DNA of 64,000 bases from Candidatus Gastranaerophilales bacterium (lineage in GTDB: Bacteria > Cyanobacteriota > Vampirovibrionia > Gastranaerophilales > Gastranaerophilaceae), in NCBI GenBank assembly GCA_028693235.1, contig JAQUVW010000001.1, positions 408,616 to 472,615 of the forward strand, written 5' to 3'. A program made the translations under genes and the position numbers. Numbering within the stretch: the first letter of the stretch is position 1; each line of letters begins with the position of its first letter. This document shows, piece after piece, positions 35,437 to 44,438 of the stretch. The notes under the pieces are model-generated. The model made no database searches. It was not told where the DNA came from and saw only the letters and a program-made list of their open reading frames with translations.

Positions 35437-35493
35437 GTTCTCACCTTTCTTTTATTATTAATAGCGATAGTCGCTTAAGTTATGTTTATATGG

Positions 35494-36117
35494 TTAATAA
35501 CCAGATTCGAGCCATTCACGGACTCTGAATTTTGCACCTAGTGATTTTGTTATTTCTTCGCATTTTTGTACGTCAACATTGTAGTGCTTATAGCCTGTTA
35601 CAATTGTTGCTGTTGTATCTATGCCTGACTCAACGCATTCTTTTATAAAATTTTTAACAGCTTCATAAGAATTTTTGTTTTTAGGTTGAGAAAGTTCATT
35701 GTAAACAGCTTCATTTTCTCCGTTCAAGCTGATTGAAACTTTGTCAATAAGACCTTTTAATTCAGGAACAATATCCCTTTTGTAAACGAGATTAGCTTGT
35801 CCGTTCGTATTAATTCTTATTTTAACATTTTTATAATTGTCTTTAATATATTGAGCGACTTCTTTGAGTACATCAAGTTTCAAAGTCGGTTCCCCGTAGC
35901 CGCAGAAGACAATTTCGGTGCTCATTTCTTTTTCAAACTTTTTAAGTTGTTCAATTACCTGTGCTGTTGTGATTTTTTCATCTTTTAAAAATAAATTTGC
36001 ACCGACCACGTCATCTTTAATGGCTCGAATACAAAATACACAATCATTTGTGCACATATTTGTTAAATTTATGTAGATGGTTCCATCTAGGGTATAAACT
36101 AAATTATTTTCTTCCAT
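35494..36117 (-). CDS. Radical SAM protein (TatD-associated type)
   Basis: 207 residues with the cluster motif CTNDCVFC (CxxxCxxC), a SAM site FCGYGEPTLK and INTNGQANL. The short length, the start TIYINLTNMCTNDCVFC and the end RVREWLESGY match what I recall as the TatD-linked radical SAM family. No tatD gene is next to it here. It lies 57 nt upstream of the acyl-CoA synthetase gene on the same strand. Reaction unknown. Confidence 0.85.
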   Translation of the reverse strand: MEENNLVYTLDGTIYINLTNMCTNDCVFCIRAIKDDVVGANLFLKDEKITTAQVIEQLKKFEKEMSTEIVFCGYGEPTLKLDVLKEVAQYIKDNYKNVKIRINTNGQANLVYKRDIVPELKGLIDKVSISLNGENEAVYNELSQPKNKNSYEAVKNFIKECVESGIDTTATIVTGYKHYNVDVQKCEEITKSLGAKFRVREWLESGY

Positions 36118-36260
36118 TTTGCAAAATTTCCTTAATTCAATTTTTGCACAAGTATAGCCAGATAATCAAGTCATTTTTTTATTTTATGTATAAATCGTGA
36201 AAAAAATCTTTATTTTGTTTTAAAAAGGCACGATTGTAATGCTTAAACCTTTTACACAAT

Positions 36261-36290
36261 TTTACTTTTCGGGCTGATTTGTGCTATCCT
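36261..36290 (+). promoter_or_regulatory. Promoter of the PadR-like gene, start codon at +1
   Basis: TTTACT (-35), an 18-nt spacer and extended -10 TGCTATCCT, then six bases and the ATG at 36297. Predicts a leaderless mRNA. Confidence 0.45.
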
Positions 36291-36296
36291 GTCTTT

Positions 36297-36815
36297 ATGA
36301 TTGAAATTCTTATTCTGTATATTATTTATAATCGTGAAAAGACTATCTATTCTATTAGAAAAGAAATTATAGATAGATTCGGAAATTTTACAAAACCAAG
36401 CTTGGGGACTATTCACCCTGCTCTTAAACGTTTAAGAGCTAAAAATGCTGTTTCTGTTTCTGACAAAATGTCAGAAGGCGGTAAAAAATCAAGCTATTAT
36501 ATTATTACACAAGACGGAAAAAAACTCTTTAGAGAATTGTTTAAACACGATTGCAGTACAAACCCATGCCTGTTTTATGCTCAAATTCAAGCTCGCTTTG
36601 CGACGATTGGACTTTTAGCCAAAGAAGAACGTAATGAGTTTTTAGACGGCATGATTACTGTGATTGACAGATATAACCTACTTAATGAAAATAAGTTGCT
36701 TGATGAATATATCGGTTTTGATTTTTATCAAAAAGAACTCGTTAAAAAAACGTTGGCAGAAGCCCAAACTCTCAAAAATTACGCTCTGATGCTAAAGGAA
36801 CACAATGAGCGGTAA
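36297..36815 (+). CDS. PadR family transcriptional regulator
   Basis: 172 residues. The N-terminal winged helix reads LILYIIYNREKTIYSIRKEI, then PSLGTIHPALKRLRAKNAVSV and the wing KKSSYYIITQDGKKLFREL, typical of PadR. A helical C-terminal part carries the dimerisation region. The frame is open 18 bases earlier, but those bases cover the -10 box. It overlaps the next gene by 11 bases, so regulator and radical SAM protein are co-expressed. Ligand unknown. Confidence 0.85.
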   Translation: MIEILILYIIYNREKTIYSIRKEIIDRFGNFTKPSLGTIHPALKRLRAKNAVSVSDKMSEGGKKSSYYIITQDGKKLFRELFKHDCSTNPCLFYAQIQARFATIGLLAKEERNEFLDGMITVIDRYNLLNENKLLDEYIGFDFYQKELVKKTLAEAQTLKNYALMLKEHNER

Positions 36816-38091
36816 AATTGCTGAGGTCTTGAATAATTCTATCGCCAAAGACTTAGAGTTTAAAAAGAATGATGAAATATTGAAAATTAATGGCGTTATT
36901 CCTTCTGATTACATTGATTACAAATATCTTTTGGCTGCTGAAAATGTTGATATTGAGTTGCGTAGACAAAATGGTGAAATCGAAATCTTTGAGATTGAAA
37001 AAGATTTTGATGAAGACTTGGGTATAGTCTTCGAGTCCGCTATTTTTGATAAGATAAAACCTTGTTTAAATAAATGTATTTTTTGCTTTGTTGACCAGCA
37101 ACCCAAAGGCTTGCGTAAATCTTTATATATAAAAGACGATGATTACAGACTTTCTTATTTGCAAGGCACTTACGTTACTTTGACGAATTTAAAAGATGAA
37201 GATAAAAAACGAATACAAAAAATGCACCTCGGACCTTTGTATGTTTCTGTTCACACAACAAATCCCGAATTGCGTGCTAAAATGCTTCGAAATCCGAATG
37301 CTGCAAATATAATGAAGGAGCTCAAGTGGCTGCAAAAAGCTGATATTCCAATTCATACGCAAATAGTTTTATGCCCCGGATATAATGATGGCGTTGAGCT
37401 TGAAAGGACTTTGAATGATTTGTATTCTCTCTCCGATATTTTATTATCAATAGCAATAGTGCCATTAGGCGTCACAAAGTTTCGCAAAGAGCCGATGCTA
37501 ACCGTTTCCAATGAATGTGCTCTTGAAACTATAAATATAATTGAAAATTTCAACAAAAAAGCTCAAAAAAATCTTGCCTGTGCTTCTGATGAATTCTTTT
37601 TAAAAGCAGGGTTTGACATACCTAAAAAAGACTACTATTCTGGTTTTGCTCAAATAGAAGATGGAGTCGGGGCTATCAGATTGTTGAAAGATGATTTTGA
37701 CAAAAGAGCGAAAAAATTGCCTGAAAAATTGCAGCAAAAATCTGAATTTACATTCGCTACATCTTTTGCTGCACTTGACATAATGAGCTATATTTCAAAT
37801 TCTTTAAACAAGGTTGAAAATGTTTCTACAAATGTTATCCCCGTAAAAAGTGAATTTTGGGGTGAGCATATCAGTGTTGCGGGGCTTATAACTGCAAACG
37901 ACTTAATCAATGCGTTAAAAAACAAGAATGTCAAAAATGTCATTATACCATCTGTAATGCTCAGACCTTATACGAAGGAGTTTTTGGACGGATTTACTAC
38001 GACTGAAGTTGAAAAAACTCTTAACTGCAAAATATATCCAATAAAGGATATATATTCTGCAAAAGAAATTGTGGATATTATTTGTAAATAA
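36805..38091 (+). CDS. DUF512 radical SAM protein (PDZ-like N-terminus)
   Basis: 428 residues. An N-terminal PDZ-like part (SIAKDLEFKKNDEILKINGV) is followed by a radical SAM core with CLNKCIFCFVDQQPKGLR (CxxxCxxC) and YVTLTN. Then come LYVSVHTTNPELR, and the DUF512 part with VPLGVTKFR, ASDEFFLKAG and ENGVG-like QIEDGVGAIRLL. The family is widespread in Firmicutes and cyanobacteria. Its reaction has not been established to my knowledge. Starts inside the PadR gene end. Confidence 0.9.
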   Translation: MSGKIAEVLNNSIAKDLEFKKNDEILKINGVIPSDYIDYKYLLAAENVDIELRRQNGEIEIFEIEKDFDEDLGIVFESAIFDKIKPCLNKCIFCFVDQQPKGLRKSLYIKDDDYRLSYLQGTYVTLTNLKDEDKKRIQKMHLGPLYVSVHTTNPELRAKMLRNPNAANIMKELKWLQKADIPIHTQIVLCPGYNDGVELERTLNDLYSLSDILLSIAIVPLGVTKFRKEPMLTVSNECALETINIIENFNKKAQKNLACASDEFFLKAGFDIPKKDYYSGFAQIEDGVGAIRLLKDDFDKRAKKLPEKLQQKSEFTFATSFAALDIMSYISNSLNKVENVSTNVIPVKSEFWGEHISVAGLITANDLINALKNKNVKNVIIPSVMLRPYTKEFLDGFTTTEVEKTLNCKIYPIKDIYSAKEIVDIICK

Positions 38092-38104
38092 ATAAATTTT
38101 ATCT

Positions 38105-38926
38105 CTATGAAAGGTTTTGAACAGATTTGCTGTCAGCTTCAATAGATTCTTTAAGCATTTTCTTAACGATATCTCCTTGCGTATCCAACATTTTTACAAC
38201 TGTTTCAATGTTTTTAACCTTGTTTGTTAATATTACGTCTGCATTTGATAAAACGTTACTTGTAACTTTTTGGTAAGCAGATAAAGCCGCACTGCTTGTG
38301 CCTTGTAATAAGTTACCGGCAATAGTTGCACCCAGCCCGAAAGTGCCCATGTAAGGTGACATTGCTTGCAAAATACCACCCCAACCGGAAATAACACCCG
38401 CTGTCGGTAAAACCCAGTTTGGAGCGGCACCTACGCCAGCCGTTAATCCGGCACCGTAAGCTGCTGCGTTAACTCCTGCCATTCCACCGATACTTGAAGC
38501 TGCTGTTAAAGCAGATGCACCGCCTGTCGCATATCCGTCAGAAGAAGAACTTCCAAAACTCCAAGAAATAGGAGCTGCACCACTTGGAAATCCGGGGTAG
38601 TTGCCGATAGAGCCTATTCCAAAAGCTGAGTTTCCGCCGTCAACAGTCGCATTTCCGCCTTGCATTGGTGTCCAGTATGAAGTACCGGCAATGTTCATCG
38701 CTGTACTTCCGCCCATTGCTGTCATAAATGAGCTTGGAGCAATCAATCTTGCTAATTGCCATAGAAAACCGCCAGCTGTACCAAATCCTGCACCGTCTAA
38801 AGCTGAACCACTGACAGTTATGTCCCTTAATCTATCGTAAGTTTCAAATAATTGTGCTTTCGCATCAGAACTGGCACTTCCAAATTTATTGGATATTACC
38901 AAATAACTATCATTTTTGTAACTCAT
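38105..38926 (-). CDS. Gly/Ala/Ser-rich hydrophobic protein, unknown
   Basis: 273 residues. An N-terminal helical 40 residues (SSDAKAQLFETYDRLRDI) precedes a long Gly/Ala/Ser-rich part (about 45-215) with phrases such as GGMAGVNAAAYGAGLTAGVG. The end is a heptad-rich C-terminus (NKVKNIETVVKMLDTQGDIV). There is no signal peptide. The composition recalls surface or secreted structural proteins, but this is not a call. An AAGGGAAA site lies 7 nt before the ATG. It lies 54 nt downstream of the next unknown protein on the same strand, so the two form a likely pair. Confidence 0.65.
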   Translation of the reverse strand: MSYKNDSYLVISNKFGSASSDAKAQLFETYDRLRDITVSGSALDGAGFGTAGGFLWQLARLIAPSSFMTAMGGSTAMNIAGTSYWTPMQGGNATVDGGNSAFGIGSIGNYPGFPSGAAPISWSFGSSSSDGYATGGASALTAASSIGGMAGVNAAAYGAGLTAGVGAAPNWVLPTAGVISGWGGILQAMSPYMGTFGLGATIAGNLLQGTSSAALSAYQKVTSNVLSNADVILTNKVKNIETVVKMLDTQGDIVKKMLKESIEADSKSVQNLS

Positions 38927-38980
38927 CTGTTTTTCCCTTTACCCGTGTTTATTTCTTCCCTATCAAAACATTCGCAAGAA

Positions 38981-39937
38981 TTATGCGAATGTTTTGAATG
39001 TTGATTCTACGTTCTTTTCGATAACTTTAGAAACTGCTTCAAGTTCTGTTTGAAGAGCACTTTGTTCTGTATCTAATTGTTTTAATCTTAATTCAAGAGT
39101 TTTATCTTGTTGTTGGATGTTTTCAGTTTTAGCGTTGATATCAGAAATTTCTTTGTCGTATTGGTTTTTTGCAGTTGTGTATTGAGTCATTGCTCTAGCA
39201 TATGCTTGATCATCCATTTCTCTTGTTGATGTTGTTGTGCAGTTTGTTTTTTTGCCGTCTTCGTCAGTGATTACAACGTTGTAGTAGTTGCCATCTTCGT
39301 CTTTATACATACTTACATTTTCGAATTGTTTGTATTTTGTGACGGATTGGTTAACGTTATAGTAATCGCTTACATTATTGATAGTTTCGCCTTCTTTATT
39401 ATTTAATTGGTCTTCTGAAATGTAGTTTGTAACACCTTCTGAATTGACGTAAGAATAGAACATTGTGTTTTCATCTAACCATTCTTGTTTTTCATGATTA
39501 TCATTCCAGTTTTGAACCATTGTCGGGTTCTTTTTTGAAGCGTACAAGTCATAAGTTGAACCGCCTATTGAGATAGAACCATTGTTAGCGTTTGCAGGCA
39601 ATGAATCAAGATATAATTGTGAAATTTGCTTATAAGTAGCCATAGCTGTTGTTTGATTGTATTTTGTGTTGATATTGTAAACGTTGTCAGTAGTAGTATT
39701 AGAGATGTTTACAATAGTATAGTTATCGCCATCATAGTCGAATTTATAAGTGTCTTTGTAGTAATTATATGAATCAGGAGGTGTCGGAACTTGTAGTTCT
39801 AACATTCTATTGAATAAGCCTGAACTTTCGTTAGCCAATGCTGTACGTTGTTGGTTAACTTGTTGTCCTTCATATTCTGTGTTGGTTTTTCTTGCTGTTA
39901 AACCTAAGAATCTAGCTTGTGATGCTGCCATTCCCAT
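38981..39937 (-). CDS. Unknown protein with conserved MGMAASQARFLGLTARKTN start
   Basis: 318 residues. A conserved start (SQARFLGLTARKTNTEYEGQQVNQQRTALAN) looks like a helical bundle element. A Tyr/Asn/Thr-rich middle follows, and a C-terminal coiled coil (about 235-310; EISDINAKTENIQQQDKTLELRLKQ). I recall this start from hypothetical proteins of uncultured gut bacteria, with no known function. The start loosely resembles flagellar hook-associated helices, but no flagellar gene is nearby. GGAGAAC SD 8 nt before the ATG. Confidence 0.7.
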   Translation of the reverse strand: MGMAASQARFLGLTARKTNTEYEGQQVNQQRTALANESSGLFNRMLELQVPTPPDSYNYYKDTYKFDYDGDNYTIVNISNTTTDNVYNINTKYNQTTAMATYKQISQLYLDSLPANANNGSISIGGSTYDLYASKKNPTMVQNWNDNHEKQEWLDENTMFYSYVNSEGVTNYISEDQLNNKEGETINNVSDYYNVNQSVTKYKQFENVSMYKDEDGNYYNVVITDEDGKKTNCTTTSTREMDDQAYARAMTQYTTAKNQYDKEISDINAKTENIQQQDKTLELRLKQLDTEQSALQTELEAVSKVIEKNVESTFKTFA

Positions 39938-40175
39938 AGTGGCTGTTCTCCATTTTGTTGTTGTTACTTATTATGTTATTCGACCTAATTGCTCGTAAAC
40001 TTTAGCGGTTAAGCCTATTTCGTTACGAATTGTTACATAAATTATAACTTATCAACAAAAATATTTATACATCCTAAAAATGTATTTTTGCACCTACTTT
40101 CGACCTCAATTTTTTATTAATGATTTTTTTGTTTAGGTCAATATTAAAAATTAGTTTTTAAAAATTTTACAAAAC

Positions 40176-41780
40176 TTAATTGTTGCTGCTCAAAATTAAT
40201 CCATATTGCAAACTGTCGACAATTGCCATATATGAAGCTTCGATGATATTTTCACTAACTCCAACTGTATCCCACTTGTTGTATCCGTCAGTTGTCTCAA
40301 TGTTTACTCTTACTTGAGCTGCTGTGCCATCAGTGCTGTCTAAAATTCTTACTTTGAAATCTTTCAATCTGAAATTATTTACAGTAGGGTAAATAGGTGC
40401 CAATGCTTTTCTCAACGCTTTGTCGAGGGCGTTTACAGGACCTTCGCCTTCTGATACCGTGTGGAAAATTTCATTTTTTATTTTTAATTTTACAGAAGCT
40501 TCGGTGATAATAGATTCTTTGATGTTGTCAACAGAGTTGTCGCCGATTACTCTAAATCCTAAAATATCAAAATATGTTGGCATCTTTTCAAGTATTTTCA
40601 TAATTAAAAGCTCGAAAGAAGCTTCTGCTCCTTCGTAGGCAAAGCCTTTCCATTCAAGTCTTTTTATTTTGTCTATGATTTTAGGAATGTCTTTTTCGTT
40701 CAAGTTTTTGACTATTCTCAAATTGTCAATTTTTTCTTTGATTGAAGCCGCACCAGCCTGGTCACTTATCAATATTTTTCTTGTATTTCCTACAGAATCA
40801 GGGCTTATGTGTTCGTATGTTTGAGAGTTTTTGCGGACGCCACTAGCGTGTACTCCTGCTTTATGTGTAAATGCACTATTCCCTACAAACGGAGCATTTA
40901 CTGGGGTTGAAAAGTTGCTGATTTCTGCAATTGATTTTGAAACATAAACGAGTTTTTTTATATTTTCGCCGATAGCATTATAGTCTTTTTTTAGTTGTAT
41001 ATTCGGGATAATAGAGCATAGATTAGCATTTCCGCATCTTTCGCCATATCCGTTTATTGTGCCTTGAATTTGAATAGCCCCGGCATCTGCTGCTGCTATT
41101 GAGTTCGCAACTGCCATATCTCCATCGTTGTGTGCATGAATGCCAAAGTGCGTTTCAGGCATTATATTTACTATTTCTTTTGTTATTTTGTATATTTCAC
41201 CATGAGTGCAGCCACCGTTTGTGTCGCAAAGTATGATTCTTTCAGCACCTGCTTCTTTAGCTGTTTTTATTGCTTTAACAGCATATTCACTGTTGTTTTT
41301 ATATCCATCGAAAAAATGTTCTGCGTCAAAAAAAACATTTTTCCCTTGTCCTTTTAGAAAAAGAATGCTGTCGTGAATCATATCGAGATTTTCGCTTAAA
41401 GTTGTTCCTAAGGCGTGTTCTACGTGAAAGTCCCAAGTTTTACCGAAAATTGTAATAATATCTGTATCAGCTTCTAAAAGTTTTTTTAATACAGAGTCTT
41501 CTTTAGCGTCGCTATTTGGTTTTCGAGTGCAACCAAAAGCTGTAATTTTTGCATTTTTAAGTTTAAGGTCTTTTAATTCATTAAAAACCTCAATATCTTT
41601 TGGGTTTGCACCGGGCCATCCTGCTTCAATATAAGTTACGCCAAGTTCATCAAGCAATTTTATGATTTTGATTTTGTCTGAAGCTGAAAAATTTATACCC
41701 TCTGATTGGGCACCATCTCTAAGTGTTGTGTCGTAAATTTCAATGTGTTTCAATGTCGGCTTTTCCCGTTTTTTATACAC
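40176..41780 (-). CDS. cimA: (R)-citramalate synthase
   Basis: Condenses pyruvate and acetyl-CoA to citramalate for isoleucine synthesis. The 534 residues begin with HIEIYDTTLRDGAQSEGINFS, and contain GTCxH-like HAHNDGDMAVANS and GERCGNANL. The C-terminal LeuA-type regulatory domain carries RVNIETTDGYNKWDTVGVSENIIEAS. This length and the DTTLRDGAQ start are typical of CimA rather than LeuA. A GTG at 41780 lies directly after the -10 box; a TTG at 41753 is an alternative start. Confidence 0.93.
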   Translation of the reverse strand: MYKKREKPTLKHIEIYDTTLRDGAQSEGINFSASDKIKIIKLLDELGVTYIEAGWPGANPKDIEVFNELKDLKLKNAKITAFGCTRKPNSDAKEDSVLKKLLEADTDIITIFGKTWDFHVEHALGTTLSENLDMIHDSILFLKGQGKNVFFDAEHFFDGYKNNSEYAVKAIKTAKEAGAERIILCDTNGGCTHGEIYKITKEIVNIMPETHFGIHAHNDGDMAVANSIAAADAGAIQIQGTINGYGERCGNANLCSIIPNIQLKKDYNAIGENIKKLVYVSKSIAEISNFSTPVNAPFVGNSAFTHKAGVHASGVRKNSQTYEHISPDSVGNTRKILISDQAGAASIKEKIDNLRIVKNLNEKDIPKIIDKIKRLEWKGFAYEGAEASFELLIMKILEKMPTYFDILGFRVIGDNSVDNIKESIITEASVKLKIKNEIFHTVSEGEGPVNALDKALRKALAPIYPTVNNFRLKDFKVRILDSTDGTAAQVRVNIETTDGYNKWDTVGVSENIIEASYMAIVDSLQYGLILSSNN

Positions 41781-41784
41781 GTTA

Positions 41785-41813
41785 ATTGTAGCTAAAAACG
41801 CAAATACTGTCCA
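41785..41813 (-). promoter_or_regulatory. cimA promoter
   Basis: TGGACA (-35), a 17-nt spacer and TACAAT (-10) on the minus strand, four bases before GTG 41780. The best-matching sigma70-like promoter in the window. The GTG would be at or next to +1. Confidence 0.6.
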
Positions 41814-41818
41814 GTATT

Positions 41819-42046
41819 TTAAGCTTTTCCGTTATTTCCGTTAATAAATTTACTTATGCTTTGTTTTAGTTGTGCGAGTTTCAAATTCATTTGATTTTTA
41901 AGGTTTTCTGCTCTTATTCTTTCTGCAATAATGTCAAATTCCATATCGTGAAGTTGGTTATATCTGACAGTGCTTGGGATAAAATCTCTTGCGTTACCTT
42001 TTTTTTCTAAATTATTTATTTGAAATCTAATAGGAGATACTCTCAT
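41819..42046 (-). CDS. Small unknown protein (75 aa)
   Basis: 75 residues starting MRVSPIRFQINNLEKKG. A short basic start is followed by one long helix (IIAERIRAENLKNQMNLKLAQLKQ) and an Asn/Gly tail. The start SPIRF resembles short N-terminal motifs of other proteins I associate with this lineage. The SD is AGAGAAC. It lies upstream of cimA on the same strand but has a separate promoter in between. No function recognised. Confidence 0.6.
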   Translation of the reverse strand: MRVSPIRFQINNLEKKGNARDFIPSTVRYNQLHDMEFDIIAERIRAENLKNQMNLKLAQLKQSISKFINGNNGKA

Positions 42047-42314
42047 AGTTCTCTAAATGTCCTTTTGCTAGTGTTATTAATTTTAATGTCTCGTTGGGGT
42101 ATTCATTATACGTAAAAAACAAACAAAAATAAATTGTATATTGTGATATTTTTCTCGGTTCCTGCTAAACCCTTTGATATAAAGCATTAAACTTCATTTT
42201 AATTTATTTTTACAAAACTTAATATTTGGCATTTCTTACCCCATTCTTCATATATAACCATTTTCATGTTATTATATTTAGTCAATACTATTGTTAATGA
42301 ATTAAGGAATTGTT

Positions 42315-44027
42315 ATGCAAATTGAAGATGTTATTAAAGTTGCTAAAGGCGACACTAAAGCTGATTTGGTAATCAAAAACGCTAAATTGGTTAATGTACT
42401 TTCGGAGGAAATCCATAATACAGATATCGCTATTGTTGACGGCGTCGTCGCTGGTATCGGCGAAGGTTATGAAGGTGTTCAAGAAATTGATGTTAGAGGG
42501 GCTTATGTTTCTCCTTCTTTTATTGACGGACATGTCCATATTGAAAGCTCAATGTTGTTGCCTTCAGAATTTGCAAGAGCTGTCGTCCCTGCTGGTACTA
42601 CTACTGTCGTTTCTGACCCCCATGAAATATCTAATGTATTCGGTTTGCACGGTATAAGTTTTATGAAAGAGGCTGTTTCGGGTATTCCTCTAAGTGTATT
42701 TGTCATGTTGCCCTCGTGCGTACCTGCTACAAATTCTGAAACTTCAGGTTTTGAGTTGAGTGCTTATGACCTCTCATTGTTAATTGACAGCCCTTGGGTT
42801 CTCGGTATTGCTGAAATGATGAATTTCCCCGGAGTTTTGTCTATGGATAAAAATGTTATGGCTAAGTTGGATTTAGGTAAGAAAAAAAATAAAAGGATTG
42901 ACGGGCATGCACCACTGCTTTCAGGAAAAGATTTGTGTGCTTATGTTGCTGCCGGTATTAAATCTGACCATGAATGTACTAATCCGGCTGAAGCTATTGA
43001 AAAAATAAGAAAAGGTATGTATCTTCAAGTTAGAGAAGGGTCTGCGGCTAAAGATTTGGACGCATTAATCCCTATTCTTGAAAAAATTAACACCAGAAAA
43101 TGCTTCTTTGTTACAGACGATAGACATCCTACAGAACTCTATGAACATATCAATTCTATGGTCCGAAGATGCGTAGCTGCGGGAATTTCCCCTGTTAAAG
43201 CTATTCAAATGGCTAGTTTGAACGCAGCAGAATATTTCGACATAAAAGACGTAGGTGCCATTGCTCCAGGCTATAAAGCGGATTTCGTCGTGTTAGAAGA
43301 TTTGAAATCTTTTAAACCAAAAATGGTTTTCAAGGGCGGTATAATGGTTGCAAAAGAGGGCAAAATGATTGAACAAGCCCACAAGCCTGAATTGCCTACT
43401 TTAAGAGGTTCTGTAAACGTAAAATGGATTGAACCTGCTGATTTTAAAATCCCTGCTGAAGGCGACAAAGTCAGAGCTATTGAAGTCATTCCAAATCAGT
43501 TGGTTACAAAATCTGCGGTTGCAAAAATTAAGGTGGTTGATGATTACGCAGAAGCAAATTTGGATGACGATGTTTTAAAAATTGTTGTAATTGAAAGACA
43601 TAGAGCAAGCGGAAATATCGGCAAAGGCTTTGTTAAAGGCTTTGGCTTGAAATCCGGTGCCATTGCTTCTACTGTGGCTCATGACTCTCATAATATGATT
43701 ATTATCGGCACAAATGACGCAGATATGCATGCGGCTGGTGTTGAGTTGGTTAAATATCAGGGTGGAAAGGTTATTGTTAAAGACGGCGAAGTTATTTCTT
43801 CATTGCCTCTTCCGGTTGCTGGTTTGATGTCTGATGAAACTTTTGAGTTCGTTTTAGATAAATGCCATGAGCTCAAAGAATCGGCTAAAAAAATAGGTTG
43901 CAGTTTAGATGACCCCTTTATGTCTATGGCGTTTTTATCCTTGTCTGTAATTCCTGAATTAAAAATAACAGATAAGGGTGTTGTTGATGTTATGAAGTCA
44001 AAATTTGTTGATATATTTGATATTTAA
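42315..44027 (+). CDS. ade: Adenine deaminase
   Basis: Converts adenine to hypoxanthine and ammonia for purine salvage. The 570 residues show the amidohydrolase metal motif GHVHIESSMLLP, then VSDPHEISNVFG, GHAPLLSGKDL, SDHECTNP and DDRHPTELYEH. The C-terminal adenine deaminase part has RHRASGNIGKGFVKGFG. Length fits the family. An AAGGA SD lies before the ATG. I found no purine riboswitch in the 268 bases upstream. A strong terminator follows. Confidence 0.95.
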   Translation: MQIEDVIKVAKGDTKADLVIKNAKLVNVLSEEIHNTDIAIVDGVVAGIGEGYEGVQEIDVRGAYVSPSFIDGHVHIESSMLLPSEFARAVVPAGTTTVVSDPHEISNVFGLHGISFMKEAVSGIPLSVFVMLPSCVPATNSETSGFELSAYDLSLLIDSPWVLGIAEMMNFPGVLSMDKNVMAKLDLGKKKNKRIDGHAPLLSGKDLCAYVAAGIKSDHECTNPAEAIEKIRKGMYLQVREGSAAKDLDALIPILEKINTRKCFFVTDDRHPTELYEHINSMVRRCVAAGISPVKAIQMASLNAAEYFDIKDVGAIAPGYKADFVVLEDLKSFKPKMVFKGGIMVAKEGKMIEQAHKPELPTLRGSVNVKWIEPADFKIPAEGDKVRAIEVIPNQLVTKSAVAKIKVVDDYAEANLDDDVLKIVVIERHRASGNIGKGFVKGFGLKSGAIASTVAHDSHNMIIIGTNDADMHAAGVELVKYQGGKVIVKDGEVISSLPLPVAGLMSDETFEFVLDKCHELKESAKKIGCSLDDPFMSMAFLSLSVIPELKITDKGVVDVMKSKFVDIFDI

Positions 44028-44047
44028 TTAAATTATTTGTTCATACT

Positions 44048-44077
44048 AAAAAGAGTTGCTTGTGGCAACTCTTTTTT
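44048..44077 (+). terminator. Intrinsic terminator after ade
   Basis: AAAAGAGTTGC and GCAACTCTTTT pair around a short TTGTG loop, followed by a run of six T's. Confidence 0.85.
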
Positions 44078-44096
44078 ATAATGAAAATTTTTACAA

Positions 44097-44384
44097 CTAT
44101 ATTCTGTTGTGCCAAACTCCGCCGTTTCTGTCTACAACTGCGTCATAGCAAGACCAAAATCTGAAAACACCTGTTAAACCTAGTAAAGCGTGGGTTAAAA
44201 TTTTGTCATCTTGTTGGGCATTTACAGCTTGCCCGATTCCTGGCCAGATGAGTAGAGATAAAGCACCTGCTCCTACACTTTTACCTGTGATTTTTCCGTC
44301 TTTTCCGTGGGTTCCGGCAAAAGCGGCAGTGGTTGTTGTTGAAATAATTGTTGCTAATAATAATACAGCTAATATCTTTTTCAT
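44097..44384 (-). CDS. Small exported protein, unknown
   Basis: 95 residues with a signal peptide ending AAFA (MKKILAVLLLATIISTTTTA...). A hydrophobic segment GALSLLIWPGIGQAVN follows, then the second half SCYDAVVDRNGGVWHNRI. It resembles small exported proteins that keep a TM-like helix, but I cannot name it. AAGGAG SD 6 nt before ATG. Confidence 0.75.
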   Translation of the reverse strand: MKKILAVLLLATIISTTTTAAFAGTHGKDGKITGKSVGAGALSLLIWPGIGQAVNAQQDDKILTHALLGLTGVFRFWSCYDAVVDRNGGVWHNRI

Positions 44385-44438
44385 ATCTTTCTCCTTTTTT
44401 TCACTATCATACTGGCTTAAATATTTTTAGTCAAAATT

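Noticed and set aside
42047-42314. Possible purine riboswitch upstream of adenine deaminase
   Set aside because: I looked for the conserved purine riboswitch loops and P1 stem and did not see them; the AT-rich gap holds no obvious structure.
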